From: Muricomes sp049840515
GTDB taxonomy: Bacteria; Bacillota; Clostridia; Lachnospirales; Lachnospiraceae
Reading direction: 5' to 3'
Assembly: GCA_049840515.1 (NCBI GenBank)
Contig: JASGKW010000027.1
Location: 1-64,000 of the forward strand
DNA: 64,000 nucleotides
Numbering within the stretch: the first letter of the stretch is position 1; each line of letters opens with the position of its first letter. Shown piece after piece: positions 48,608 through 57,421 of the stretch. The notes under the pieces are model-generated. The model had not been told where the DNA came from, ran no database searches, and was given only the letters and a program-made list of their open reading frames with translations. The position numbers and the translations under genes were made by a program.

Positions 48608-48920
48608 CTATACCTCTGTTATACGTCTTAAAATTTCGCTGGCATAATCTGTGTGCTTTGCGTCATATTCTTTCTGGAGTGCGGCGAGATATTCGTTATT
48701 AGCATGGGTCTGCCGGGAAAGAAGAAGGGCTTTTTGCAGCTTCCAAATCGTCCCGTATTTTTGCAATTCTGGATTGTGTCTTCGCTTCCAACTCTTTATC
48801 AAATTTGTGGCGTGCCTCCTGGTACTCCTCATCCAGGACTGCTTTCTGATCTTCCGCATGCTTCACAATGGCAGCGGCAGCAGATTCTATTTCCGATAAT
48901 TTTCTCACAATAGAGTCCAT
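48608..48920 (-). CDS. V-type ATP synthase subunit G/H-like stalk protein, frameshifted
   Basis: ATG 48920 follows AGGAGG. MDSIVRKLSEIESAAAAIVK begins a continuous charged coiled coil; the frame changes near 48732 and continues as ALLLSRQTHANNEYLAALQK to the stop at 48608, about 104 residues. Size, composition and first position in the operon fit the peripheral-stalk subunit G/H. Confidence 0.8.
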
Positions 48921-49007
48921 AGTAAGCCTCCTGTAACATACTGTTTTGCCAGAGTTGAGCAATACAGTGCGCCGATTTTTATTATTGGTTATTTCAATCA
49001 TATCATA

Positions 49008-49036
49008 TTGAACCTTAGTAGTTCAATAAGTATACA
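49008..49036 (+). promoter_or_regulatory. TTGAAC palindromic repeat with promoter geometry (both strands)
   Basis: TTGAAC at 49008, 17-base spacer, TATACA at 49031-49036. The minus strand also reads TTGAAC, 17 bases, ATATGA toward the V-ATPase operon. It lies between the divergent V-ATPase operon and trmB. Confidence 0.5.
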
Positions 49037-49180
49037 CTATTTGGGAGAAAAATCAAGCCGGGTGAAAAGCCTTATTTCGACAGGTCTGCGGGAGAATTTT
49101 GCAGCACTGAAAAGTATTTTTTTCAAAAAGAACATTGATTTTTCATTAATCTGTATTATACTTACCATAAAACATATCTT

Positions 49181-49211
49181 TATTGAACATTGGCAGTTTA
49201 ATAAGTATGAT
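49181..49211 (+). promoter_or_regulatory. TTGAAC repeat, second copy, upstream of trmB
   Basis: TTGAAC-ATTGGCAGTTTAATAAG-TATGAT gives 17-bp spacing, about 35 bases before the trmB start. Its right arm is imperfect. Confidence 0.5.
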
Positions 49212-49243
49212 TTGGGGAGTTCAAAGGGGAAAGGAGTAAAACT

Positions 49244-49894
49244 ATGAGATTGAGAAATATTCCACGTGCGGAGGGTACGCTTGCAGCCCATATAGCAGTG
49301 ATTAAAAGGCCCGAGGCCCAGAGGGGGACCTGGAGGCAGGTGTTTGGAAATACGAATCCGATACACATTGAGATAGGTATGGGAAAAGGGGGATTTTTAC
49401 TGAATATGGCCCTCGCCCATCCGAACATTAATTACATAGGGATAGAAAGATATTCCAGTGTATTGCTGCGGGCAGTGGAGAAATTTGACATGGAGGAATT
49501 TGGAGAAATAAAAAATGTGCGGTTTATCTGTATGGATGCAACAGATATAGGCGATGTTTTTGCGCCAAGTGAGGTAGAAAAGATTTATCTGAATTTTTCC
49601 GATCCGTGGCCTAAGGCACGCCACGCAAAAAGAAGGCTTACGTCCAAGGAATTTCTTGCCCGTTATGAGCAGATTTTGGAGCCCTGCGGCGAACTTGAAT
49701 TTAAAACAGATAATACAGAGCTGTTCAGGTTTTCGCTGGAGCAGGTAAAAGAGGCGGGCTGGACAATCGGTGGGTACACTTATGACCTGCATCACCATGA
49801 AATTCTTAACAAGGGGAATGTGATGACAGAATATGAGGAGAAGTTTTCTGCGAAGGGAAACCCTATCAATAAAATGATTGCTGTCAGAAAGTAA
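49244..49894 (+). CDS. trmB: tRNA (guanine-N7-)-methyltransferase
   Basis: 216 residues from ATG 49244 (AAAGGAG upstream). The SAM-binding motif is IEIGMGKGGFLLNMA, and the family signature FSDPWPKARHAKRRLT is intact, followed by ELEFKTDNTELFRF. It methylates G46 of tRNAs. Divergent from the V-ATPase operon. Confidence 0.95.
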   Translation: MRLRNIPRAEGTLAAHIAVIKRPEAQRGTWRQVFGNTNPIHIEIGMGKGGFLLNMALAHPNINYIGIERYSSVLLRAVEKFDMEEFGEIKNVRFICMDATDIGDVFAPSEVEKIYLNFSDPWPKARHAKRRLTSKEFLARYEQILEPCGELEFKTDNTELFRFSLEQVKEAGWTIGGYTYDLHHHEILNKGNVMTEYEEKFSAKGNPINKMIAVRK

Positions 49895-49930
49895 AAGAGT
49901 CACCTTTTCTCATATTTGGCATAATATAAC

Positions 49931-49986
49931 GTAACAGTTCAGTTGTGCACAGCAGCCAGTTCAAGCTGTATCACTGAACAGTTAAG
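49931..49986. repeat. Hairpin repeat, GTAACAGTTCAG family
   Basis: GTAACAGTTCAG at the left and CTGAACAGTTAAG at the right, with a GTTCAAGC centre, after trmB. Confidence 0.55.
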
Positions 49987-50032
49987 AAGCAGATGGAACC
50001 TGGTGTGTTGCCCCGGGTGGATAGGAGTGTGT

Positions 50033-50173
50033 ATGAGAAGAAGAGGCTGGAAAGATTATGCGCGCCGTAAAATGTATTGTAAACCGGATTTGAACCGTAA
50101 ATTAATGCGTCTGAAACATTCCTTTGCAGAAGTGTGTGAGATTTTGAATAACGGGAGTAACTGTGGTAGATAG
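50033..50173 (+). CDS. Small basic protein of unknown function (46 residues)
   Basis: ATG 50033 has TAGGAG seven bases upstream. The product begins MRRRGWKDYARRKMYCKPDL and continues NRKLMRLKHSFAEVCEILNN. Strongly basic N-terminal half with one helix-forming segment; no named family recognised. It precedes the thioredoxin-like gene by 28 bases and may be cotranscribed with it. Confidence 0.5.
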   Translation: MRRRGWKDYARRKMYCKPDLNRKLMRLKHSFAEVCEILNNGSNCGR

Positions 50174-50201
50174 AGTTTAAAGAGAAATGTTGGTGTTTAC
50201 T

Positions 50202-50515
50202 ATGAAAATCAGAGTCACTGAGCAAAATTATCCACAGGAAGTTCTCGAATCAAAAACTGTTGTATTAGTCGAATTTTTTGCCACATGGTGCAGAAAATGT
50301 GCCATGATGGAGAGTATTTTGGATGAATTTGCTGATGAATATAATGGCAGAGTTAAAGTGTGCCAGGTCGATATAGACCAAAATAAAGCTTTGGCAGCAG
50401 AGATTGGAATTGAAATTGTCCCCACATTTGTTGTTTTCAGGCGGGAAAACCGGTAGCTGCGGCCAGTGGAATACTGAGCAGATATGTTCTGGTGGATATG
50501 ATTAAGTCATATTAG
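50202..50515 (+). CDS. Thioredoxin-like protein, one frameshift
   Basis: ATG 50202 begins MKIRVTEQNYPQEVLESKTV; an in-frame start at 50187 is also possible. The active site is WCRKC in FFATWCRKCAMMESIL rather than WCGPC, followed by DIDQNKALAAEIGIEIVPTF with the cis-Pro. One T missing near 50435 truncates the frame; restored, it continues FQAGKPVAAASGILSRYVL to the stop at 50515, about 104 residues. It is a disulfide reductase-like protein; the changed site suggests an altered redox potential or partner. Confidence 0.85.
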
Positions 50516-50517
50516 AA

Positions 50518-50552
50518 GGGAGCAGCTCCTACAGGGGCACGCTCCCCTTTTG
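50518..50552 (+). terminator. Probable terminator after the thioredoxin-like gene
   Basis: GGGAGC ... GCTCCC stem followed by CTTTT. Confidence 0.55.
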
Positions 50553-50561
50553 AAAAGGGTA

Positions 50562-50613
50562 TAACAGTTCAGCTATACAGCTTGAGTTGTCTGCGCATGG
50601 CTGAACTGTTACA
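50562..50613. repeat. Hairpin repeat, GTAACAGTTCAG family
   Basis: TAACAGTTCAGCTAT and ATGGCTGAACTGTTA are near-exact complements enclosing ACAGCTTGAGTTGTCTGCGC. Compact version of the copy at 703. Confidence 0.7.
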
Positions 50614-50651
50614 AACATGTAAAAAAAAGCTAAAAAAATGTAAAAAAAGTC

Positions 50652-50680
50652 TTGCATTTTTTGTTTTTATGATTTATAGT
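50652..50680 (+). promoter_or_regulatory. Promoter of the tRNA-Lys gene
   Basis: TTGCAT at 50652-50657, 17-base spacer, TATAGT at 50675-50680; 47 bases before the tRNA. Confidence 0.65.
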
Positions 50681-50727
50681 ATTACTTGCGTTACTTATTC
50701 AGAAGTAACAATAATTTAACAAGATAT

Positions 50728-50800
50728 GCGCGATTAGCTCAGCTGGTAGAGCACCTGACTCTTAATCAGGGTGTCTGGGGTTCGAACCCCCAATCGCGTA
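50728..50800 (+). tRNA. tRNA-Lys (anticodon CUU)
   Basis: Full cloverleaf: acceptor GCGCGAT/ATCGCGT with discriminator A, D arm GCTCAGCTGGTAGAGC, anticodon stem CCTGA/TCAGG with loop CTCTTAA (anticodon CUU), T arm TGGGG-TTCGAAC-CCCCA. The 3' CCA is not encoded. It reads AAG codons. Confidence 0.95.
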
Positions 50801-50924
50801 CTCAAAGCACTGTTTTTGGCGGCACAGACCGTCGGGGATGGTGTTTTTATTTTGTTATAGGAATATATTTTGTGCAATCCGTCAAAAATTATTTTATAGG
50901 TTGAATTGATTGGAGGAAAGCAGT

Positions 50925-52091
50925 ATGTCAATAAGCGATAATACGGTAGTAAATTTTTTGAGAAAGTTTGATGAACATCCATTTGTAGTAAATCTGAGTG
51001 GGGAAGAGCACAAAATTGGGGATGGGGAGCCTGTATTTACTGTTTCAATAAAGAAGGACATTCCATTGACAAGTCTGATGTCGAGCACATCTCTTGCACT
51101 GGGAGAAGCATATATGGATGGAATTATTGGAATAGAAGGCAATTTGTATCAGGCTTTAAATCAATTTCTGGGTCAGATGGGGAAATTCCATACGGATACA
51201 AAGGCACTCAAGAAACTATTTTATTCTTCACTGTCAAAAAAGAGTCAGAAGGAAGAAGTGACGTCCCATTACGATATAGGAAATGATTTTTATCAGCTCT
51301 GGCTGGACGAGACTATGAGCTATTCCTGCGGATACTTTAAGTCGGAGGAGGATACACTTTTCATTGCCCAGAAAAACAAGATAGAGAGAATATTACAGAA
51401 ATTGTACCTCAAACCTGAGATGGAACTTTTGGATATCGGTTGCGGATGGGGTGAACTGCTTATAGAGGCAGCCAAGAAATATGGCACCAAGGGAACTGGA
51501 ATTACGCTCAGCCAGGAGCAGTATGAAAAATTCAGTCAGCGGATTGCGGACGAGGGTCTGACAGAGCTTCTAAATGTAGAAATTATGGATTACAGAGACT
51601 TGCCTAAGCAAAAGAGAACGTTTGACAGGGTGGTCAGTGTGGGCATGATCGAGCATGTGGGGAGAGATAACTATAATTTGTTTCTCTCATGCGTGAATAA
51701 TGTACTAAAGCCCAAAGGAGTATTTTTACTGCATTTTATCAGTGCATTAAAAGAAAATCCGGGTGATGCGTGGATAAAAAAATACATTTTCCCGGGAGGT
51801 GTGATTCCAAGTCTGAGAGAAATCATTAATTTGACCTCTGAGTACAACTTTTATATGTTAGATATTGAAAGCCTGAGGCGGCACTATAATAGAACCTTGT
51901 TATGCTGGGAAAATAATTTTAGTAAGAACAGAGCTGAGATTGTGAAAAAGATGGGGGAAAGATTCACAAGAATGTGGGAATTATATCTGTGTTCCTGTGC
52001 AGCTACCTTTAATAATGGCATTATTGATTTGCATCAGATATTAATGACAAAAGGATACAATAACGAATTGCCTATGACCCGATGGTATTAG
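50925..52091 (+). CDS. cfa: Cyclopropane-fatty-acyl-phospholipid synthase
   Basis: 388 residues from ATG 50925 (GGAGG eight bases upstream). A short N-terminal domain leads to the methyltransferase core: SHYDIGNDFYQLWLDETMSY, the SAM motif LLDIGCGWGELLIEAA and the conserved region VSVGMIEHVGRDNYN. It adds a methylene bridge to unsaturated membrane lipid chains. A stem-loop follows at 52143. Confidence 0.93.
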   Translation: MSISDNTVVNFLRKFDEHPFVVNLSGEEHKIGDGEPVFTVSIKKDIPLTSLMSSTSLALGEAYMDGIIGIEGNLYQALNQFLGQMGKFHTDTKALKKLFYSSLSKKSQKEEVTSHYDIGNDFYQLWLDETMSYSCGYFKSEEDTLFIAQKNKIERILQKLYLKPEMELLDIGCGWGELLIEAAKKYGTKGTGITLSQEQYEKFSQRIADEGLTELLNVEIMDYRDLPKQKRTFDRVVSVGMIEHVGRDNYNLFLSCVNNVLKPKGVFLLHFISALKENPGDAWIKKYIFPGGVIPSLREIINLTSEYNFYMLDIESLRRHYNRTLLCWENNFSKNRAEIVKKMGERFTRMWELYLCSCAATFNNGIIDLHQILMTKGYNNELPMTRWY

Positions 52092-52142
52092 AGGCAAATG
52101 TTTCGTTAGATGTGAAGTGTAAAATGAAGAGGATATGTGGCA

Positions 52143-52178
52143 AAAGTAAAGCGGATTTGTGGATGTCCGCTTTACTTT
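52143..52178 (+). terminator. Stem-loop after cfa
   Basis: AAAGTAAAGCGGA and TCCGCTTTACTTT are exact complements around a ten-base loop. Likely terminator despite no long T-run. Confidence 0.65.
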
Positions 52179-52204
52179 ATGCCTGAAAAAAGCTAAAATT
52201 AGTA

Positions 52205-52306
52205 TATCTTATTGAACATTAGAAGTTCAATAAGCATACCTTCTTGAACATTAAAAGTTCAATAAACATACCTTCTTGAACGTTAGAAGTTCAAGAAGTA
52301 TGGAAT
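52205..52306 (+). repeat. Three tandem TTGAAC palindromic repeats before the glycosyltransferase gene
   Basis: Three ~32-base units with arms TTGAAC/GTTCAA. The last (TTGAAC-GTTAGAAGTTCAAGAAG-TATGGA) has promoter spacing and ends about 25 bases before the start codon. The first two end in CATACC. Confidence 0.75.
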
Positions 52307-52327
52307 ATGACAAACAGGAGACTGAAG

Positions 52328-53533
52328 ATGAAGATTTTGAGTATATCCGCGCAGAAGCCTGACAGCACAGGCAGTGGTATCTATTTGAAAGAAGTGGTAA
52401 AGGGATTTGATAAGCTTGGAATCCGGCAGACAGTATCAGCAGGTGTATACAAAGAGGATTCTATAGAGCTCCCCGGCGGTGTTGAGTTTTATCCAGTTTA
52501 TTATAATACAGATACAGTACCTTTTGCCATTCCAGGAATGTCGGATGAGATGCCATATGAAAGTACGGTTTACAGGGAAATGACAGAGGATATGGTTGAC
52601 AAGTTTCAGGCTGCGGCTATGGAACAGATTAGCAATGCAGTGAGAGAATTTCAGCCGGATTTCATTTTATGCCATCATCTTTATCTTCTGACGGCCTGGG
52701 TTCGGGAGGCTTTTCCTGACCAGAAAGTGGCGGGTATCTGTCATGGAACTGATATAAGGCAAATGTTAAAAACAGATTTGAGGCGGGACTACATAAAAAG
52801 TCAGATACAAAAGCTGGATATGGTGTTTGCCCTGCATGAACAATTAAAGGAAAAGATAAAAGAAGTTTATGGCGGCGATATTCTCCATATCCAGACAGTT
52901 GGCGTGGGATACAATAACCGTATATTCAATAAGGAAGTAAGTGAGCAGGACAAGAAAAAAGGGGATGCGGTAGAGCTTATCTTTGCAGGCAAGCTGGCAG
53001 AGAAAAAGGGAGTCATGAGTCTGATTAGAAGTCTCGAATATTTAGAATACGGGGAATCGGAATTGGTGCTGAAACTGGCCGGCGGATATGGAAATCAGCA
53101 GGAGTATGAGGAAATCTGTCAATTAGCAGAAAGGTGTAAATATCCGGTGCGTATGCTGGGGAAATTGCCTCAGGAACAGCTGGCAGTTGAGTTTTGCAAG
53201 AGTGATATTTTTATACTGCCGTCCTTTTATGAAGGGCTGCCGCTGGTTTTGATGGAGGCTCTGGCATGTGGGCTGAAAGTGGTATCCACAGATTTGCCGG
53301 GAATCCAGCGGTGGATGAACTTTCATGTTTCGGGAAATGGAATTCTATTTGTAGAACCGCCGAAGACGGAAAATGCAGATGATGTCCCGGAAGCGGAACT
53401 TTTTGGATTTGAACAGCGCCTGGCATCCGCCATTACAAAAGCTGTGAATCAGAAGACAGGGACGATTAAGCTGGAGCATCTCTCATGGGAGGCAATAAGC
53501 AAAAGCATTTGGGAAAAACTTCGCAATTTATAG
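52328..53533 (+). CDS. Glycosyltransferase, family 4-like
   Basis: 401 residues from ATG 52328 (AGGAGA upstream; ATG 52307 also in frame). The N-terminal Rossmann part opens with KILSISAQKPDSTGSGIYLK; the C-terminal part has the GT4 pattern ELIFAGKLAEKKGVMSLI, VRMLGKLPQEQLAVEF and the catalytic-site motif FILPSFYEGLPLVLMEALACG. Transfers a sugar from a nucleotide donor; acceptor unknown. Confidence 0.88.
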   Translation: MKILSISAQKPDSTGSGIYLKEVVKGFDKLGIRQTVSAGVYKEDSIELPGGVEFYPVYYNTDTVPFAIPGMSDEMPYESTVYREMTEDMVDKFQAAAMEQISNAVREFQPDFILCHHLYLLTAWVREAFPDQKVAGICHGTDIRQMLKTDLRRDYIKSQIQKLDMVFALHEQLKEKIKEVYGGDILHIQTVGVGYNNRIFNKEVSEQDKKKGDAVELIFAGKLAEKKGVMSLIRSLEYLEYGESELVLKLAGGYGNQQEYEEICQLAERCKYPVRMLGKLPQEQLAVEFCKSDIFILPSFYEGLPLVLMEALACGLKVVSTDLPGIQRWMNFHVSGNGILFVEPPKTENADDVPEAELFGFEQRLASAITKAVNQKTGTIKLEHLSWEAISKSIWEKLRNL

Positions 53534-53559
53534 ACAGAGTATATAGATATGTTGAATAT

Positions 53560-53585
53560 GGGGCAAGCATTTTTGTGCTTGCCCC
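53560..53585. terminator. Hairpin between converging genes
   Basis: GGGGCAAGC ... GCTTGCCCC between the glycosyltransferase and the dGTPase. Perfect nine-base stem with a T-rich loop; probably ends transcription from both sides. Confidence 0.65.
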
Positions 53586-53591
53586 TGATAA

Positions 53592-55347
53592 CTACTTTAG
53601 TTTTTCATATTCCTCCAAAGCGTATCCATCTGTCATTCCTGCAATGTAGTCAGTAATGGCTTTTATAAGAACTTTTCTCTTTTCAAAAATGATAATATCC
53701 GGCTCAGTACGAGTAGTATCTGTATCTTTCAAATAATTATTGATTATTTCGGCGTTTAATTCTGTCGTGGTTATCTCTTTTATCTCTTCATTCACCAATT
53801 CGATACTACCATCACTTAGGTTAATAGCACTATTTGAAACTCCTTTATTTTCATGTTGTAGTGTTTCAAAAAATATTTTATGTATTGTTCCCTCATGTAA
53901 TAATCTGGGATTCCTATAGTATTTCTCAAATAATTTGCTAACAATCATACTTGTTTTGGATATTTTGTAAAGAATGCTCAATGGTAGTTCGGATAAAGTA
54001 ATTAACAATGCTTGATACTATTCTTGCAATTTTTAATGCTTTTTTATCTGTAATAAGACGTTTTGAATTATCAATTTCGTCAATCTCTTTAACAATTTCT
54101 GAATGTAGAGAATTACATTTGCTTATTTTTAGTCTATCAGTGAATTCCTCAATTGTCATAACACCAGATGTTAATGCATCATCAACATCATGTCCCCTCT
54201 GTGCAATTTCATCTGCAATGAAGACAACTTGTCCTTCTAAACTTGAACAAACTTGTATTTCGTTATTATTAACATTTATGTTTTCTAAATATTCTTTTGA
54301 AAGAAAGTCTTTTAAATCTATTTTATTAGGTTTTAAACGTGTATGTTTTAGAACACCTTCAATAACTTGGACACTGACATTTAACCCTGGAAAATTTATG
54401 TATTTTTCTTCAAGTTCTGTTAAAATTCGTGCACTTTGATAATTATGCTTAAAGCCTCCAAAACACCGTTTTTCGAATAAATCTCTTGGTGCTACAATTC
54501 CGACATCTATCTTTCCGCATAAAATCTCATCTAAGGTTCGTTCTCCTTGATGACCAAATGGAGTGTGCCCTAGATCATGTCCTAATGCGATAGCTTCTGT
54601 TAAATCTAAATTCAATTTTAGTGCATATGCAATAGCTTTTGCTATTTGGTTAACCTCCAGAGAATGTGTCATTCTAGTTCTATAATAATCACCTTTTTCT
54701 GAGCCGAAAATCTGCGCCTTGTCTACTAATCGCCTAAAAGCTTTACAATTAACAATGCGCTCCCTATCTCTTTGGAATTCAGTTCTAAATTCACCAACTA
54801 CATCACTGGGATATATACGAATTGATTGATTATCATTCTGAGCTAGTAAATTTAGTTGATATACACCTTCATCTTGTTCTTCTTTTACATTTGTAAATGA
54901 CAGTGGAACTATATTATTGGCGATTATCCTTTCATAAAGCTCTTGGAATAAACTTTCCATATCACTTATAATCACATAATGTCCAGATTTAAAATCTGCT
55001 GATATATCTAAATCAATCTTATCAACAATACTTTTAATTGCTCTGTTATGATACTCATTCTTCAGATAAACCCTCATTATGTACTCAATGTTGTTATTTT
55101 CATTTATATTTACATCTGAACCAATAAAAATGTCTTTTATCTCTTTTGCGGCATCATTTTCATATGAAATCATCAAAACAATTCCATCACCTTCAAATTT
55201 GTTTTTTATCTCTTTGACAGCTTCTTTATTTAAAGTTCCATCTAGCGTATTATAAAACCTCTTTGTTTTTAGTTTAAAACTTTCTTCTGCAAATCGATGT
55301 ATATTATTATCTATATTATTGTTTTTTATAATCAAAACTCTACCCAT
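53592..55347 (-). CDS. dGTPase-family HD hydrolase with N-terminal extension, frameshifted
   Basis: About 585 residues after joining two frames at an A-run near 53955 (one A missing). From ~residue 175 it is a dGTP triphosphohydrolase: RDRERIVNCKAFRRLVDK, then HD-site residues His228 (RMTHSLEV), His257-Asp258 (LGHDLGHTPFGHQGER) and Asp379 (VFIADEIAQRGHDVDD). These enzymes cut dGTP (some dNTPs) to nucleoside and triphosphate. Residues 1-170 match no domain I recognise. It starts 17 bases after rloB, in one operon with RloA/RloB. With that context a phage-defence role is the likely one. The region is visibly AT-rich compared with its neighbours. Confidence 0.88.
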
Positions 55348-55364
55348 AATATCTCCTCAAAATC

Positions 55365-56048
55365 CTATTCCTCCAAATATGATGTTAACTCCTGTACCAA
55401 CTTATGCACCATTGTCCCAGGATCATATTCTGATGGATTAATTTTTCTTTCATTAAATTCAACCATTCTTCTTGTGGCATTTTTTATTGCATTATTTACT
55501 CCGTTATAAATATTTACCATATTATAAATGTCTTCATAGTTCTTGTGGTAAGTGCCATCACCCAATTTATTTAATTTGAAAATTTCGTTTAATTTTGTAT
55601 TCCAATCGTCCCTATGAAGGGCTGAATCACTATAATAAAAATGTAAATATAGCCAATACTCAAAAGACTGATTGCTCCAGGCAACTTTGTATCCTTTATC
55701 AGTCCCATCTATTATCGCTTTGTCAAAATCGTTGAAATCATCTTTATCAAACACAACCCATATACTTTGATAAAGAATCTTGGCTTCTTTCACGATACGG
55801 TCGGTAATTTCAATCAATTTCCCAGTACTGCAGCCTTCACCATGTATATTGATTAAAGGGGCTTCTACAATCTCAATCATCCCGCCAATTTTTTCCTCGA
55901 TTAATTTTTGAATGCCTTTAAAATATAGCGGCTCAGTACGCTCACCTTCTGTGACTATTAAGAATGAATTAGCTTTTGGCTGTTTGTACTCATGTCGTCT
56001 TTTTTTTCTTTCCGCTCTCCGTTTTTTAAACAAATCGTCAGATCCCAT
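55365..56048 (-). CDS. rloB: RloB-family protein (AbiLii-like, TOPRIM-like fold)
   Basis: 227 residues. After a very basic N-terminus (FKKRRAERKKRRHEYKQP) come TOPRIM-like acidic motifs: FLIVTEGERTEPLYFKGI (Glu35, residues 33-39) and IWVVFDKDDFNDFDKA (Asp101/103), then the RloB signature SNQSFEYWLYLHF (125-137). RloB/AbiLii proteins accompany RloA ATPases in abortive-infection modules and are proposed nucleases. It starts on the base after the RloA stop. Confidence 0.88.
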   Translation of the reverse strand: MGSDDLFKKRRAERKKRRHEYKQPKANSFLIVTEGERTEPLYFKGIQKLIEEKIGGMIEIVEAPLINIHGEGCSTGKLIEITDRIVKEAKILYQSIWVVFDKDDFNDFDKAIIDGTDKGYKVAWSNQSFEYWLYLHFYYSDSALHRDDWNTKLNEIFKLNKLGDGTYHKNYEDIYNMVNIYNGVNNAIKNATRRMVEFNERKINPSEYDPGTMVHKLVQELTSYLEE

Positions 56049-57242
56049 CTAGTCACCATCCTTCATAGAAAAATCCTCAAGAAATGGAATGCCGCCATAT
56101 ACACCAGCCAAATAGTCTTTTTCAAATGAAGCGTCAGATCTCACTTTAAAATCTGATAATGCGGATAATTCTGAATATCCATATTCGTCTTTTTGAACAA
56201 ACCAAATCTGATCTCTTCTGAAAAATCTTTTATCCATTAAAGTTGTATCGTGTGTTGTATAAATCAATTGTGCGTTCGATTTTTCAACATAAAATAAATC
56301 AATAATGAATTTTAACAGTAGTGGATGTAATTTTATATTTAATTCATCAACAAAAATTGACCGATTATTTAAAATAGCTATTCTAGCATATATAAAAAGC
56401 ATAATGCTCTTTATTGTGCCTTCTGATTCAAAAAATAAATCTAAAGGATACTCTTTTCCATTTTTTCCTTTATGGAATGTCATGAATTTAATTTCTTTTT
56501 CACTATCATCATAAGTAATATCTTTTATTCCTGTATCAATTGCAGTTAAAAATTCTATCAATTTATCTTTTTCACGGTCGATAACTTTAGGCAAAAAGGC
56601 TCCCAGTAATGTTGTATCCTCACAAAAATCTGTTGGAACAACCAACGTATCCATAACGCCCAGATATACATTTCTAAAAACATCAGTTTTTAATTTTAAT
56701 TTATTCAAAAATGAGAGTACTAATGTTTCAACGGGGATTTGTTCTTTATATGCGTCACATTCTTTCCTGACAGTTGCCCCAAATTGTACATTTTCTGTTG
56801 TTCTTTCAAAAATTATAGATGTTCTATTTGTATTAAGATTTTTTCTATATAACCATTCAGTAACAATGCATTGTGCATTGTACTCAAATCCATAACGATA
56901 TTCATAATTCTCTAAAATTTCTACAATTTGAAATTCTGAATTTTCATTGTTTTCTTCGAATGAAAATGGAACATAAAACTTTTGAATAGCTGTATATGCA
57001 CCATCATCTACATTGTTCAATGATTCTGCTATAATTCTTTGGAAATAGGTCATTGCCATATATAAATTTGATTTTCCACTTGCATTGGCTCCGTAGATTG
57101 CTGCAACTTTGAGAAATTTTTCTTTAGTTCCATTGTCTATCAAATTACATTCATGCTCTTTATATGAATTAATTGCTGTCATATCCAATATTGTTTCATT
57201 TCTAAATGATAAAACATTTTTTAGCATAAACTGTACCAACAT
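56049..57242 (-). CDS. rloA: RloA-family AAA ATPase (AbiLi-like)
   Basis: 397 residues from ATG 57242 (AAGGAGG nine bases upstream). LVQFMLKNVLSFRNETIL begins an SMC-like ABC/AAA_15-type ATPase: Walker A YGANASGKS (50-58), signature region SEGTIKSIML (273-282), Walker B SIFVDELNIKLHP (295-307) and switch His331 (IYTTHDTTLM). It is the first gene of the defence-like operon; RloA-type proteins are thought to sense infection and license the partner. No frameshift. Base composition is AT-rich like the other two genes. Confidence 0.9.
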   Translation of the reverse strand: MLVQFMLKNVLSFRNETILDMTAINSYKEHECNLIDNGTKEKFLKVAAIYGANASGKSNLYMAMTYFQRIIAESLNNVDDGAYTAIQKFYVPFSFEENNENSEFQIVEILENYEYRYGFEYNAQCIVTEWLYRKNLNTNRTSIIFERTTENVQFGATVRKECDAYKEQIPVETLVLSFLNKLKLKTDVFRNVYLGVMDTLVVPTDFCEDTTLLGAFLPKVIDREKDKLIEFLTAIDTGIKDITYDDSEKEIKFMTFHKGKNGKEYPLDLFFESEGTIKSIMLFIYARIAILNNRSIFVDELNIKLHPLLLKFIIDLFYVEKSNAQLIYTTHDTTLMDKRFFRRDQIWFVQKDEYGYSELSALSDFKVRSDASFEKDYLAGVYGGIPFLEDFSMKDGD

Positions 57243-57394
57243 ATTTTAACACCTCCTTTATAATATATAATATACCCTTATTTGAAAATTATATCAATAT
57301 TTTTGAGATTTTTTCGTAAATTTTACTGTATAAAAGTTGAAATTGATAATATAAAAGGAGTAGGGACTTTGCTTTCATATGCTAATTAACAGAT

Positions 57395-57421
57395 AAAAAA
57401 GATGGTCCTAAAGACCATCCT
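57395..57421 (-). terminator. Terminator of the patB gene
   Basis: GGATGGTC-TTTAG-GACCATC followed by TTTTTT on the minus strand. Confidence 0.75.

Noticed and set aside
54008..54439. Plus-strand 143-codon ORF within the dGTPase
   Set aside because: Opposite-strand shadow of the HD-domain coding sequence; no RBS or conserved motif.
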